From Bacteroidaceae bacterium (GTDB taxonomy: Bacteria > Bacteroidota > Bacteroidia > Bacteroidales > Bacteroidaceae): 60,737 nt of DNA. Shown here piece after piece: positions 36,600 to 45,409 of this stretch. The stretch's first letter is position 1. Each line of letters starts with the position of its first letter. Both the position numbers and the translations under genes were made by a program. Location: assembly GCA_017442185.1 (NCBI GenBank), contig JAFSAT010000037.1:1-60737 (forward strand), written 5' to 3'. The notes under the pieces are model-generated. The model searched no databases and was not told the DNA's origin. It worked only from the letters and a program-made list of their open reading frames with translations.

Positions 36600-38243
36600 T
36601 TAGTATGTGAAACTGCTTCCTCCCAAAAATTCGCGTATCAGCGATGTTGGCGGCAGTTCGCTATCTTCCAGCGGTATTATATATTCGAGGATGTTGAGAA
36701 GCCTGCGTGCAACTGCATATTCGGGAATATTCTGAGGTACGCGGCGCAGCAGTGGCTCAACATGCGGCTTCAGTACGGCTAATTCGTAGAGCAGTGCGGA
36801 ATTAAACATTACGTCGGCATTTTCTTGATAGGGGAATATCCACTCCTCCTCGCCCTCTCGCACGCTTGGCCAGCGTCTGATTGTCTCTACCGCCGAGTAG
36901 CCGCGATATTTTGAATCGCGCAGCATACGACGTAAAAGACGATTGTCTGATGTTGGAATATAGTTGTGGTAGTCGAGCTTTATCGAGGTGAGCGCCGATA
37001 CGTATACACGATATTTCTCACCATCCGGTATTTGTGCGGTGAGCATCGGGTTAAGGCCGTGTGTACCCTCTATCACCAGCACCATCTGTGGCGATAGCTT
37101 CAGCGTGTTGCCCGGAAATTCCCGCTCACCTTTTTGGAAATTGTATCGTGGAAGTTCTACCTCTTCTCCGGCAAGAATCCTGTTTAGCGATTCGTTGAAG
37201 TAGGGCAGGTCTATTGAGTATATCGACTCAAAGTCGTAGTCTCCCGATGGCTTGCGAGGCGTTTGTGTGCGATTCAGAAAATAGTCGTCGAGTGAGATTG
37301 CAAATGGCTTCAGCCCGCAGGCCATTAGGTGTACGCTTAGGCGTTTGCTTGTTGTTGTCTTTCCCGATGATGAAGGCCCTGCTATGAGAACCACGCGCGA
37401 ACCGCGATTTTTAATCTCGTCGGCAATGTATGCTATACGCTTCTCCTGAAGGGCTTCAGATACATTTACAAGGTCTATTCCGTAACCGTTGCATATAGCT
37501 TTGTTGAAGTCTCCGATAGTTTCTACACCCATAATCTGTTGCCATCGCTGACGCTCCGAGAAGCGCTCTTGCAGCTTCTCTTGCGGTACTTTATCTTCGA
37601 GCGAGATTGGGCGTTCGCGGTCGGGTACGCGCAACAGAACACCTTCGCCAAACTTCTCTATCTCGAACAATTTGATGTATCCGGTACTTGGAAGCAATCC
37701 TCCATAATAGTAGTCGATGTAATCCTCAAGAGCATAGTAGCTTGAATATAAAGAGTCGTATGTCTCCAGCAGGCGCACCTTGTCCTTGCGGCCTATCTGC
37801 GAGAAGATTTCTATGGCCTCGGATGTGTGACATTCTATGCGGCGAAAATGTATGTCGCGTTCTATTATGCTGTGCATAGCTTCGCGTATCTTCCCAACCT
37901 CGTACTCTGTCAGTTCGGTCTCCATGCGGCAATAGTAGCCTTTTGATATAGGGTTTTCAAAGCGTACCACTCTGCCGGGGAAAAGCTCGTGCATGGCTTT
38001 CATCATCACAAAGGTGAGTGAGCGAACATACATGCGCATACCATCTTCCGATGTTATATCAAGGAATTCGACATCTTTGTTGCGATATACACGAAAGGTA
38101 AGTCCCACTGTTTCGTTGTTCACACGGGCGGCAACAGGCTCGTATGGCATTTTGAGATCGAAACCTTTATATATGTCTATTAGCGACGAGCCTGACTTGA
38201 ATTGTTTGCTCTCTTTGTTGTTCTTACAAAAAATCTGTACCAT
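36600..38243 (-). CDS. uridine kinase-like P-loop kinase fused to a ThrRS-type N-terminal region
   Basis: This 547-residue protein has a TGS-like segment (about 1-60) and then a threonyl-tRNA-synthetase-like second additional domain (about 65-230, with HFRRIECHTSEAIEIF). A uridine kinase/phosphoribulokinase domain follows (about 280-490), with Walker A IAGPSSSGKTTTSKRLS and the FAISLDDYFLNR motif. This fused nucleoside kinase occurs widely in Bacteroidota and clostridia. Phosphorylation of a nucleoside is expected. The exact substrate, and whether the N-terminal part binds tRNA or a nucleotide, are not readable. Confidence 0.9.
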   Translation of the reverse strand: MVQIFCKNNKESKQFKSGSSLIDIYKGFDLKMPYEPVAARVNNETVGLTFRVYRNKDVEFLDITSEDGMRMYVRSLTFVMMKAMHELFPGRVVRFENPISKGYYCRMETELTEYEVGKIREAMHSIIERDIHFRRIECHTSEAIEIFSQIGRKDKVRLLETYDSLYSSYYALEDYIDYYYGGLLPSTGYIKLFEIEKFGEGVLLRVPDRERPISLEDKVPQEKLQERFSERQRWQQIMGVETIGDFNKAICNGYGIDLVNVSEALQEKRIAYIADEIKNRGSRVVLIAGPSSSGKTTTSKRLSVHLMACGLKPFAISLDDYFLNRTQTPRKPSGDYDFESIYSIDLPYFNESLNRILAGEEVELPRYNFQKGEREFPGNTLKLSPQMVLVIEGTHGLNPMLTAQIPDGEKYRVYVSALTSIKLDYHNYIPTSDNRLLRRMLRDSKYRGYSAVETIRRWPSVREGEEEWIFPYQENADVMFNSALLYELAVLKPHVEPLLRRVPQNIPEYAVARRLLNILEYIIPLEDSELPPTSLIREFLGGSSFTY

Positions 38244-38345
38244 GATTCTCTTGATATATTTAGGTTATGATATGCGAAAATAGAAATAAATTTGCTCAAA
38301 ATTGTAGTGTGGTTTATAATTTTCACATTTATTTAACTATCATCA

Positions 38346-38376
38346 TTTGCACAGGTGCAATAAATGGCTAATTTTG
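38346..38376 (+). promoter_or_regulatory. promoter for the ATPase-DUF4435 pair
   Basis: TTTG at 38346-38349, a 19-nt spacer and TAATTTTG at 38369-38376 form an exact consensus promoter. It predicts a start near 38383 and a leader of about 15 nt. It rules out the in-frame ATG at 38347, which lies inside the promoter. Confidence 0.87.
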
Positions 38377-38397
38377 CGCAGAGAAGAACATAATGCA

Positions 38398-39222
38398 ATG
38401 GAGAAGTTTGCACATTATATCAAAAGTATCGAGATTGATTCTCTGTGGAGCAACCGTAAACATGTCTATTGGAAATTGCGTCCGGATGTGAATATTTTGA
38501 GTGGAAGCAACGGCGTTGGCAAAAGTACCATAATAAACCGTTCGGCTGCACATTTGAAGATGATGCGCGAATGTGTGGTGACAAGTAATCCCGAAGAGGG
38601 GGTGCACATAAGTTTTTATCCCGAGGATGCCACCATGATACACTTTGATGTCATCAGCAGCATCGACCGTCCGGTCTTAAACAGTGAATTATTGGGGCGA
38701 ATATCCGGAGCAGATGTTCGCACCGAGCTTGATTGGCAGCTCTATCATCTGCAACGTCGCTATCTTAACTATCAAGTGAATGTGGGCAACAGAATAATAT
38801 CATTGCTTACATCAAGCAATCCCGAGGAGCAGAAGCTGGCTGCCGAGCTTACAAAGCCAAAAAAGATTTTTCAAGACCTTATCGACGAACTGTTTGCTCC
38901 AACGGCAAAAACCATTGTACGCAGCAGGAACGAGATTTTCTTCAGTCAGTATGGCGAGGAGATTACCCCCTATATGCTCTCCTCGGGCGAGAAACAGTTG
39001 CTGGTTATAATGCTTACGGCGTTGGTGATGGAGAATCGTCCGGGTGTGTTGCTTATGGACGAGCCGGAGGTGTCGCTGCACATAGAGTGGCAGCAACGTC
39101 TGATAACACTCATACGCACGCTTAACCCAAATGTGCAGATTATACTCTGCACGCACTCCCCGGCTATAATAATGGATGGCTGGATGGATGCTGTCACCGA
39201 AATAGAAGAGATTACAAAATAG
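38398..39222 (+). CDS. ABC/AAA15-type ATPase, PARIS AriA-like (compact)
   Basis: This 274-residue ATPase has Walker A GSNGVGKST (36-44), an ABC-like signature LSSGEKQ (194-200), Walker B VLLMDEPE (217-224) and switch His253 in CTHSPAII. This is the OLD/RecF-like AAA15/AAA21 pattern. It is followed 29 nt later by a DUF4435 protein. The same gene order (AAA ATPase then DUF4435 TOPRIM nuclease) defines PARIS anti-phage systems, where AriA senses a phage trigger and releases AriB. This protein is much shorter than typical AriA and lacks a long coiled-coil insert, so it may be a distinct subtype. Confidence 0.8.
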   Translation: MEKFAHYIKSIEIDSLWSNRKHVYWKLRPDVNILSGSNGVGKSTIINRSAAHLKMMRECVVTSNPEEGVHISFYPEDATMIHFDVISSIDRPVLNSELLGRISGADVRTELDWQLYHLQRRYLNYQVNVGNRIISLLTSSNPEEQKLAAELTKPKKIFQDLIDELFAPTAKTIVRSRNEIFFSQYGEEITPYMLSSGEKQLLVIMLTALVMENRPGVLLMDEPEVSLHIEWQQRLITLIRTLNPNVQIILCTHSPAIIMDGWMDAVTEIEEITK

Positions 39223-39251
39223 AACAAAGTGCAATTATTGCCAACAGGCTC

Positions 39252-40271
39252 ATGAAGAAAAGAAAAACGCTCACCGGTTATCTTAATTCCGTATTCATAG
39301 AGGCTGCCAATGCCCTACGTCCCAAGGGTGCGCGAATAAAAATTATAGCCTACGTAGAGAGCTACGACGATGTCTCTTTCTGGCGTTCTGTCTTTGATGA
39401 GTATGAGAATGATAAGTTCCACTTTGAAGTTCTGCTGCCCGCGCAAAATAAAAGTCTCACAAAAGGCAAAAAACGCGCCATGATGAATATGTTGGGCAAA
39501 GGGGTGGGCAAAAATATGATAGCCTGTGTAGACAGCGATTATGACTATCTTCTGCAAGGAGTGACAGATACGTCGCGACGGCTTATCGAGAATAAATATA
39601 TACTGCACACCTATGCCTACGCAATCGAAAATTTCAAATGCTGCGCCGACGGTCTTAAGCGCGTTTGTGTGCAGAGCACGTTGAATGATTCCGAGATTCT
39701 CGATTTTGAGGCGTTCATGAAGCTTTATTCCCGTATATGCTATCCATTGTTCGTGTGGAATATCTTGCTTTATCGCGAGCGTGACCTCAAGACCATGAGC
39801 ATGCAGAAATTCTGCGAAATAGTGCGATTATCCTCGTTCAGTATAGCATCTCCCGAGATTTCACTGAAGCAGCTTACGCAACGTGTGAATCATCATGTCC
39901 GCCTTTTGGAGAAGAATTTCCCCCACCTGCTCGATAAGTATGTTTCTCTTAAAGAAGAATTTTCCCGCTTGGGAATTGTTGAGGACGATACCTATTTCTA
40001 TATACAAGGGCATCATATAATGGATAGTGTCGTACTGCGTATGCTTATCCCTATTTGCAGACATCTGCGCAATAAACGCGAAACAGAAATTCAGCGTCTT
40101 GCCTGTCATCGGCAGCAATATAACAATGAGCTGTCGGCCTATCGACACAGCCAATGCGATGTGCGGCTTATGCTTCAGAAGAACACCTTTTATAAGAGTG
40201 CCACACCCTATAAATGGCTGCTGAAAGATGTTGAATTGTTGCTGCTCTCAATAGAGGCCGAGACGAGGTAG
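39252..40271 (+). CDS. DUF4435 TOPRIM-like protein, PARIS AriB-like
   Basis: This 339-residue protein has a DUF4435/TOPRIM-type acidic layout: Glu36 in IIAYVESYDDVSFWRSVF, an acidic DSDYD cluster at 94-98 after a hydrophobic strand (NMIACVDSDYD), and YAIENFKC at 123-130. The C-terminal half (about 180-330) is helical, basic and not recognised. In PARIS the equivalent AriB is a toxic nuclease that cleaves tRNA when released from AriA. The retained Glu and DxD residues suggest an active enzyme. The gene shares the promoter at 38346-38376 and ends just before a strong terminator. Confidence 0.8.
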   Translation: MKKRKTLTGYLNSVFIEAANALRPKGARIKIIAYVESYDDVSFWRSVFDEYENDKFHFEVLLPAQNKSLTKGKKRAMMNMLGKGVGKNMIACVDSDYDYLLQGVTDTSRRLIENKYILHTYAYAIENFKCCADGLKRVCVQSTLNDSEILDFEAFMKLYSRICYPLFVWNILLYRERDLKTMSMQKFCEIVRLSSFSIASPEISLKQLTQRVNHHVRLLEKNFPHLLDKYVSLKEEFSRLGIVEDDTYFYIQGHHIMDSVVLRMLIPICRHLRNKRETEIQRLACHRQQYNNELSAYRHSQCDVRLMLQKNTFYKSATPYKWLLKDVELLLLSIEAETR

Positions 40272-40329
40272 CTCGAGCAAAAATCTATGTTTGCAGCGTA
40301 TCAGACTAAGTGATTTTTTATAAAAACAG

Positions 40330-40367
40330 AGCAGTTGCTGTGCCATGCGGCACAGCAACTGCTTTTA
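40330..40367. terminator. bidirectional terminator between the DUF4435 gene and pckA
   Basis: A 15-bp GC-rich stem (40330-40344 with 40349-40363) has an ATGC loop and is followed by TTTTAT; the other side is A-rich. It serves the convergent DUF4435 and pckA genes. Confidence 0.88.
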
Positions 40368-40386
40368 TGTGCTGAGATGTTATTTA

Positions 40387-41988
40387 TCAGAGCTGGGGTC
40401 CTGCTGCTACAAGAGCCTTGCCTGCGTCGTTGCCTGTGTACTTTGCAAAGTTCTTGATGAAGCGACCTGCAAGATCCTTGGCCTTTGTCTCCCATTCCGA
40501 AGCATCTGCGTATGTGTCGCGAGGATCGAGGATTGCGGGATCTACGCCGGGCAGAGCTGTGGGAACTACAAAGTCGAAGTAGGGGATTGTCTTGGTAGGA
40601 GCAGTGTCGATTGAACCGTCGAGGATTGCGTCAATGATACCGCGTGTATCTTTGATAGAGATACGCTTGCCTGTACCGTTCCAACCTGTGTTCACCAGAT
40701 AAGCCTTGGCGCCGTTCTTCTCCATCTTCTTAACAAGCTCCTCGCCATACTTTGTGGGGTGCAGGCTGAGGAATGCTGCTCCGAAGCAAGCCGAGAATGC
40801 GGGAGTGGGCTCGGTGATTCCGCGCTCTGTTCCTGCGAGCTTTGCGGTAAATCCGCTCAAGAAGTAGTATTGTGTCTGCTCGGGTGAAAGGATTGACACG
40901 GGAGGAAGCACACCGAATGCATCTGCCGACAAGAAGATAACCTTCTTTGCGGGGGCTGCCATAGAACCGGGCTTGATGTTCTGAATGTGGTTGATGGGAT
41001 AAGATACGCGAGTATTTTCTGTAACGCTCTTATCGGCAAAATCTATCTTGCCATTTTCGTCAACTGTTACATTCTCAAGAAGTGCGTCGCGACGGATTGC
41101 GTTGTAGATGTCCGGCTCGCTCTCTTTGTCAAGGTTGATAACTTTTGCATAGCATCCACCCTCGAAGTTGAACACAGACTCATCGTCCCAACCGTGCTCG
41201 TCGTCACCGATAAGCATACGTTTAGGATCGGTAGAGAGTGTGGTCTTTCCTGTACCGCTGAGGCCGAAGAAGATAGCTGTCTCGCCCTTCTCGTTGGTGT
41301 TTGCCGAGCAGTGCATTGATGCAATGCCTTGGAGGGGAAGGTAGTAGTTCATCATAGAGAACATACCTTTCTTCATCTCACCGCCGTACCATGTGTTCAG
41401 AATAATCTGCTCTTTGGTGGTAAGGTTGAATACAACTGCTGTCTCTGAATTAAGACCAAGCTCTTTGTAGTTGGGAACAGCTGCCTTAGATGCGTTGTAA
41501 ACAACAAAGTCGGGCTCGCCAAAGTTGGCAAGTTCCTCGGCTGTGGGGCGGATGAACATGTTGGTAACGAAGTGTGCCTGCCATGCAACCTCCATAACGA
41601 AACGTACTTTCAAACGTGTGTGGGGGTTGGCTCCGCAGAATGCGTCAACAACGTAAAGTTTCTTGCCCGAGAGCTCTTTTGTAGCAATCTCCTTAAGAGC
41701 ATCCCATGTTGCGGGAGTCACAGGCTTATTGTCGTTTTTATATTCTTCTGATGTCCACCATACGGTGTCTTTTGAGGTCTCATCGTATACAAGGAACTTA
41801 TCTTTGGGAGAACGTCCGGTGTAAACACCTGTCATAACGTTCACTGCGCCAAGTTCTGTAACCTGACCTTTCTCGTAACCCTCGAGACCCGGCAATGTCT
41901 CTTCTGCAAAAAGCTGCTCGTATGAGGGGTTGTAAATCACCTCGGTAGCGCCGGTAATACCATACTTGGTAAGATCTATTGTTGCCAT
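40387..41988 (-). CDS. pckA: phosphoenolpyruvate carboxykinase (ATP)
   Basis: This 533-residue ATP-dependent PEPCK has the kinase-1a motif [11 protein letters not shown] and the kinase-2 motif [12 protein letters not shown]. The Mn/substrate segment is [10 protein letters not shown], and the N-terminal [10 protein letters not shown] lies in the PEPCK-specific domain. In gut Bacteroidota this enzyme often runs in the carboxylating direction, fixing CO2 into oxaloacetate on the way to succinate and propionate. A consensus promoter at 42097-42128 gives a leader of about 100 nt. Confidence 0.98.
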   Translation of the reverse strand: MATIDLTKYGITGATEVIYNPSYEQLFAEETLPGLEGYEKGQVTELGAVNVMTGVYTGRSPKDKFLVYDETSKDTVWWTSEEYKNDNKPVTPATWDALKEIATKELSGKKLYVVDAFCGANPHTRLKVRFVMEVAWQAHFVTNMFIRPTAEELANFGEPDFVVYNASKAAVPNYKELGLNSETAVVFNLTTKEQIILNTWYGGEMKKGMFSMMNYYLPLQGIASMHCSANTNEKGETAIFFGLSGTGKTTLSTDPKRMLIGDDEHGWDDESVFNFEGGCYAKVINLDKESEPDIYNAIRRDALLENVTVDENGKIDFADKSVTENTRVSYPINHIQNIKPGSMAAPAKKVIFLSADAFGVLPPVSILSPEQTQYYFLSGFTAKLAGTERGITEPTPAFSACFGAAFLSLHPTKYGEELVKKMEKNGAKAYLVNTGWNGTGKRISIKDTRGIIDAILDGSIDTAPTKTIPYFDFVVPTALPGVDPAILDPRDTYADASEWETKAKDLAGRFIKNFAKYTGNDAGKALVAAGPQL

Positions 41989-42096
41989 AATTATAAAATA
42001 AATTAGGTTAATAAATTCGTAAGTATTTTATGGAGAAATCTCGGCCGAAAGGCTTTTTGATGGTAAACTTTCTGCGGAGCCGAAATTTTCCAAGTG

Positions 42097-42128
42097 CAAA
42101 GATATACCTTTTTAGTTAAACTGTCAAA
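42097..42128 (-). promoter_or_regulatory. pckA promoter
   Basis: On the minus strand TTTG (complement of 42125-42128) is followed after 20 nt by TATCTTTG (complement of 42097-42104), an exact match. It lies in the 309-nt gap between pckA and upp. The rest of that gap holds a weak TATCTTAG element for upp (42220-42227) and one repeat-terminus-like fragment (TAAACAGTTTC near 42247). Confidence 0.85.
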
Positions 42129-42297
42129 ACAATTAAAGAAATTTTTCTTTAATTAGTGTGAAAATGCCCTCTCAGTCTAAAAAAAGCGGTAAAACTATGT
42201 TTCTTCCGTTAAGATAGTGTATCTTAGCGGCACGAAAAACAGATTCTAAACAGTTTCATAAATCTAATGTTAATGAAATTAAAAATTCTTTTTTAGT

Positions 42298-42948
42298 ATG
42301 AAGATTGTAGACCTTTCCAAGCAGAATACTATACTTAATAAATTCGTTGCACAGATTCGAGATATAAAGGTGCAGGGCGATAGTATGCGTTTCCGTCGTA
42401 ACATTGAGCGCATAGGCGAGATTATGGCCTATGAGATAAGTCGCGAACTTGACTATGCTTCCACCACGGTGACTACGCCTTTGGGCAAGAGCACACAGAA
42501 CACTCCGGTGGATAAGTTGGTGCTTGCCACCATACTGCGTGCCGGCTTACCTCTGCACACAGGATTTCACAATTATTTCGATGATGCCGAGAATGCCTTT
42601 GTGTCGGCTTTTCGTGAGTACACCGACGATACTCATTTTGATGTGCGTGTCGAGTATCTTGCTTCTCCATTGTTGGATGGCAAGACATTGCTCTTGGTCG
42701 ACCCTATGCTTGCCACAGGACATAGTGCCGAACTTAGTCTACGTGCTTTGTGCACAAAAGGTGCTCCCTCTAAGGTGGTGGTTGCAGCGGTAATAGCAAG
42801 TAGCAGGGCTGTCGAGTATGTGAGAGAGCATTTTCCGCAGGATACGATTCTTTATTGTGCCGCCATCGACCCTGAACTTAACGAGCACAGCTATATAGTG
42901 CCGGGGTTAGGCGATGCCGGTGATTTATGTTTCGGTGCCAAAGATTGA
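42298..42948 (+). CDS. upp: uracil phosphoribosyltransferase
   Basis: This 216-residue type I PRTase has the PRPP-binding loop LLVDPMLATGHS. The uracil-specific C-terminal part has AAIDPELNEHSYIVPGLGDAGD. It salvages uracil to UMP. The glycine normally after ATG in the PRPP loop (ATGGS in E. coli) is His here; variation at that position occurs in the family. It is transcribed alone and ends at a strong hairpin. The start follows an AT-rich leader. Confidence 0.95.
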   Translation: MKIVDLSKQNTILNKFVAQIRDIKVQGDSMRFRRNIERIGEIMAYEISRELDYASTTVTTPLGKSTQNTPVDKLVLATILRAGLPLHTGFHNYFDDAENAFVSAFREYTDDTHFDVRVEYLASPLLDGKTLLLVDPMLATGHSAELSLRALCTKGAPSKVVVAAVIASSRAVEYVREHFPQDTILYCAAIDPELNEHSYIVPGLGDAGDLCFGAKD

Positions 42949-42996
42949 ATAAATATGGCGGTGTCAAAATTTTTAATTTGACACCGCCATATTTAT
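42949..42996. terminator. bidirectional terminator between upp and the TlpA-like gene
   Basis: An 18-20-bp stem (42949-42968 with 42977-42996) has an 8-nt AT loop. It lies directly after the upp stop codon, and A/T-rich ends allow function on both strands. Confidence 0.9.
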
Positions 42997-43020
42997 AAAC
43001 AGTTTATTGGTTCGCTGTTT

Positions 43021-44103
43021 TTATTTTCCCATTAGTTCGGCTACAAATGCCTTCATTGCTTCGCCGCGCAGGTCGCGTTTGATGATTTTTCCATCGGGGC
43101 CGAAGAGCATTATCTGAGGAATGCCGGTGATTCCGTAGAGCTTTGTTGCCTCTTGGTTGTCAGAGGCATACAGTTGTGCATAGTTTATTCCCTCAGCTTC
43201 AAGCGCCTTTTTAAATTCAGCTTCTTGGTCCCATACATTTATGCCGAGTACCATGAACTTCTCGCCACCGAACTTCTCTTCAAGTTCGCGCAGATTGGGA
43301 ATCTCTCTGCGACAGGGGCCGCACCAGCTGGCCCAAAAGTCGGCTAACACATATTTGCCTTTGCCCACAAAGTCTGAGAGCTTGGCAGGTGTGCCATCTA
43401 TGTTTTTGCCGTCAAAGTCGATGAACATAGAGCCTTCACCGCTTTTTTCCAATGCTTTTAGCTTCTCTTTTTGTTGCTTTGTTTGTTCAAAATTGTAGGC
43501 ATACTTAACAGATGCCGCCGCTGCGTCAAGTTCGGCAACTGTTGGGTATTCACTTGATAGCATCGCAAACAGGTAGCCGCCCAAAATGTTATCTTTGTTG
43601 CTCTCTATTGCATTCTTATATATGCTTAACATCTCCTGCTGCATGCTTGTCAAAAGCTGTTGTATTGAATCTTGGCTTGCTCCGTTTTGCATCAAAGTGC
43701 CGTATGCTTCGCGCATTTGCATGCCCTTCTCCTGTACTTGGCTGAGTATTTGAGCGAGCTTGTCGTTGTTGCCGCCGTTGTCATTTACTGCCGGAGGTGT
43801 TGATAGTGTGACATTTGCCACTGTGCCCTCTTCTACAAGGATTGTGGCACGCATGCGACCAAGGTTGGCGGTGAGACATGTGGGGTTTGTTATAGGCTCT
43901 TTTTTTGTGAATGAGAATGAAAGGTTTTCGATTTTTGCCGAGTCTATGGCCTGTGTGGCATCGCCGTTGATGTCTACAAGGTAGACCGTCTCTCCGTTAA
44001 GCGTTGAGTCGGATACGGTTCCTGTGATGGTGTAACCTGTTTGATTGCTGCATGATGTCATGGCTATGAGTGCCAACGATGCAATGGTGATTGTCTTTTT
44101 CAT
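43021..44103 (-). CDS. TlpA-like thiol-disulfide oxidoreductase lipoprotein with DUF4369 domain
   Basis: This 360-residue lipoprotein has the lipobox MTSC (Cys18) and an N-terminal DUF4369 beta domain (about 25-120). A helical linker (about 125-230) leads to a C-terminal thioredoxin fold with the redox motif WASWCGPCRREIP and the cis-Pro segment GITGIPQIMLF. It is expected to reduce or oxidise cysteines of periplasmic proteins while anchored by its lipid. Its predicted promoter (44326-44333) lies beyond repeat copy C, so the repeat is in the 5' leader. Confidence 0.92.
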   Translation of the reverse strand: MKKTITIASLALIAMTSCSNQTGYTITGTVSDSTLNGETVYLVDINGDATQAIDSAKIENLSFSFTKKEPITNPTCLTANLGRMRATILVEEGTVANVTLSTPPAVNDNGGNNDKLAQILSQVQEKGMQMREAYGTLMQNGASQDSIQQLLTSMQQEMLSIYKNAIESNKDNILGGYLFAMLSSEYPTVAELDAAAASVKYAYNFEQTKQQKEKLKALEKSGEGSMFIDFDGKNIDGTPAKLSDFVGKGKYVLADFWASWCGPCRREIPNLRELEEKFGGEKFMVLGINVWDQEAEFKKALEAEGINYAQLYASDNQEATKLYGITGIPQIMLFGPDGKIIKRDLRGEAMKAFVAELMGK

Positions 44104-44138
44104 CTTTTTTTGTATAAATTAAAAATGTTGTTGTGATT

Positions 44139-44314
44139 TTAAGAAGCTGTTTAAATTTAACTGCTTGTGATTTTTATGGCTCTTTTGTTTATATGATGTT
44201 TTCATTTTCTAAGTGTGCATAGCGAGCTATGTAACCGCAAAAAAGAGCATAAAAAGACCGGTAAATTCACTCACGATTAAACATGATATTTGAAAAAAAT
44301 TAAACAGTTTCTTA
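44139..44314 (+). repeat. palindromic intergenic repeat, copy C (subfamily 2)
   Basis: About 175 bp from TTAAGAAGCTGTTTAAATTTA to TTAAACAGTTTCTTAT. The centre has GCATAGCGAGCTATG, an exact match to the centre of copy D read on the opposite strand. It shares outer blocks with copy A. Confidence 0.85.
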
Positions 44315-44325
44315 TCACTTTCTCG

Positions 44326-44333
44326 CAAAGGTA
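44326..44333 (-). promoter_or_regulatory. probable -7 element for the TlpA-like gene
   Basis: The minus strand reads TACCTTTG, a perfect TAnnTTTG, with a TTAG about 18 nt upstream as a weak -33. It lies between repeats C and D and would place copy C inside the leader of the TlpA-like gene. Confidence 0.55.
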
Positions 44334-44387
44334 ACGCATTTTGTTAAAAAACTAAGGCTTTTAACAGAATTTATTATTTGGTGTTTT

Positions 44388-44585
44388 TTAGAAACTGTTT
44401 AAATTTCCAATAAATCTTTTCTTAATGAAAATTGCATTGTTTGTTTCGCCATTTTTATATTTAAAAATCTCTGTTTATCTCTTTTTTCTCGGTTGCATAG
44501 CTCGCTATGCGGCCTTAAAAAATAAACAAAAAATCCTATATTTGCTCTATAAAAAATGGCTATATAAATTTAACCGGTTTCTTAG
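44388..44585 (+). repeat. palindromic intergenic repeat, copy D (subfamily 1)
   Basis: About 198 bp from TTAGAAACTGTTTAAATTT to AAATTTAACCGGTTTCTTA, with the central palindrome GCATAGCTCGCTATGC. It is nearly collinear with copy B. Its right end overlaps the stop codon of the adjacent 5'-nucleotidase gene. With copy C it fills most of a 478-nt gap. Confidence 0.88.
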
Positions 44586-45403
44586 TTTTTGAGATTTACC
44601 GATAGAGTGCCTAAGTGGCGTCCGTACTTTCCTGTCTGCTGTATCACAACCTCCTTACCTTGTCTGTTCTTGTAACGTAGAGGTTTTTCAAAATAGTTGT
44701 GTGAATGTCCTCCGAGTATTATATCTATATTGTTTGTTTTTGTGGCAATTTTTTCATCGTCAAAATCTTTCTGCCCTTTCCAACCGAGATGCGACAGGCA
44801 TATTACCAAATTGCATCCTTGTGCACGCAGGGTGTCGGCGCACTCTTGCGCGGCCTCAAGTGGCGAGCGAAAGACCACTCCCTCGTAGTTCTCTTTGAGT
44901 ACAAGCCCCTCGAGCCTTGGCGATACTCCGAAGATTCCTATGCGCATCCCGGCACGCTCGATGATAGTGTATGGCTTTGTAAGTCCTTCGCACACTGTTC
45001 CTGTGAAGTCGTAATTTGCGCAGAGGATTGGAAAGTCGGCTCTCTTTAGCAGGTGAGCAAGATTGTCAAGGCCGAAGTCGAATTCGTGATTGCCTAACAC
45101 CCCCGCATCGTAGTGCATGGCGTTCATAAGGTCTGTCTCTATTTCGCCTTTATAGACGTTGTAGTATAGTGAACCTTGTGAAAAATCGCCACAGTCGAGC
45201 AGCAGGCAGTTTTCGTGCCCCACACTGTCGGTAATGTGTTCGATAAGCAGTGCGCGGTTGAGCGCTCCTCCGCTTTTGTCCTTTTCGGGTTCTATATGAC
45301 TGTGGGTGTCGTTGGTGTGCAGTATTGTCAGCTTGCTGCTGTTATTGGTGCATGCTGCAAAAAGTATTGTCAGCACAACTGTTGCTGTTATTCTTGTATA
45401 CAT
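44582..45403 (-). CDS. metallophosphatase half of a 5'-nucleotidase (UshA N-terminal domain)
   Basis: This 273-residue lipoprotein-like protein has the lipobox FAAC (Cys18). It has the complete metallophosphatase motif set of 5'-nucleotidases: HTNDTHSHIEP, LLDCGDFSQGS, LGNHEFDFG and GGHSHNYFE. The C-terminal substrate-binding domain of UshA is absent and is encoded by the next gene upstream, 6 nt away (45410-46177). The two products probably act together on periplasmic nucleotides. Its stop codon overlaps the end of repeat copy D. Confidence 0.92.
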   Translation of the reverse strand: MYTRITATVVLTILFAACTNNSSKLTILHTNDTHSHIEPEKDKSGGALNRALLIEHITDSVGHENCLLLDCGDFSQGSLYYNVYKGEIETDLMNAMHYDAGVLGNHEFDFGLDNLAHLLKRADFPILCANYDFTGTVCEGLTKPYTIIERAGMRIGIFGVSPRLEGLVLKENYEGVVFRSPLEAAQECADTLRAQGCNLVICLSHLGWKGQKDFDDEKIATKTNNIDIILGGHSHNYFEKPLRYKNRQGKEVVIQQTGKYGRHLGTLSVNLKN

Positions 45404-45409
45404 GTTCTT

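Noticed and set aside
38347-38397. Longer N-terminus for the AriA-like ATPase starting at 38347
   Set aside because: The ATG lies within the consensus promoter 38346-38376, so it would not be in the transcript; the conserved domain starts near 38398.
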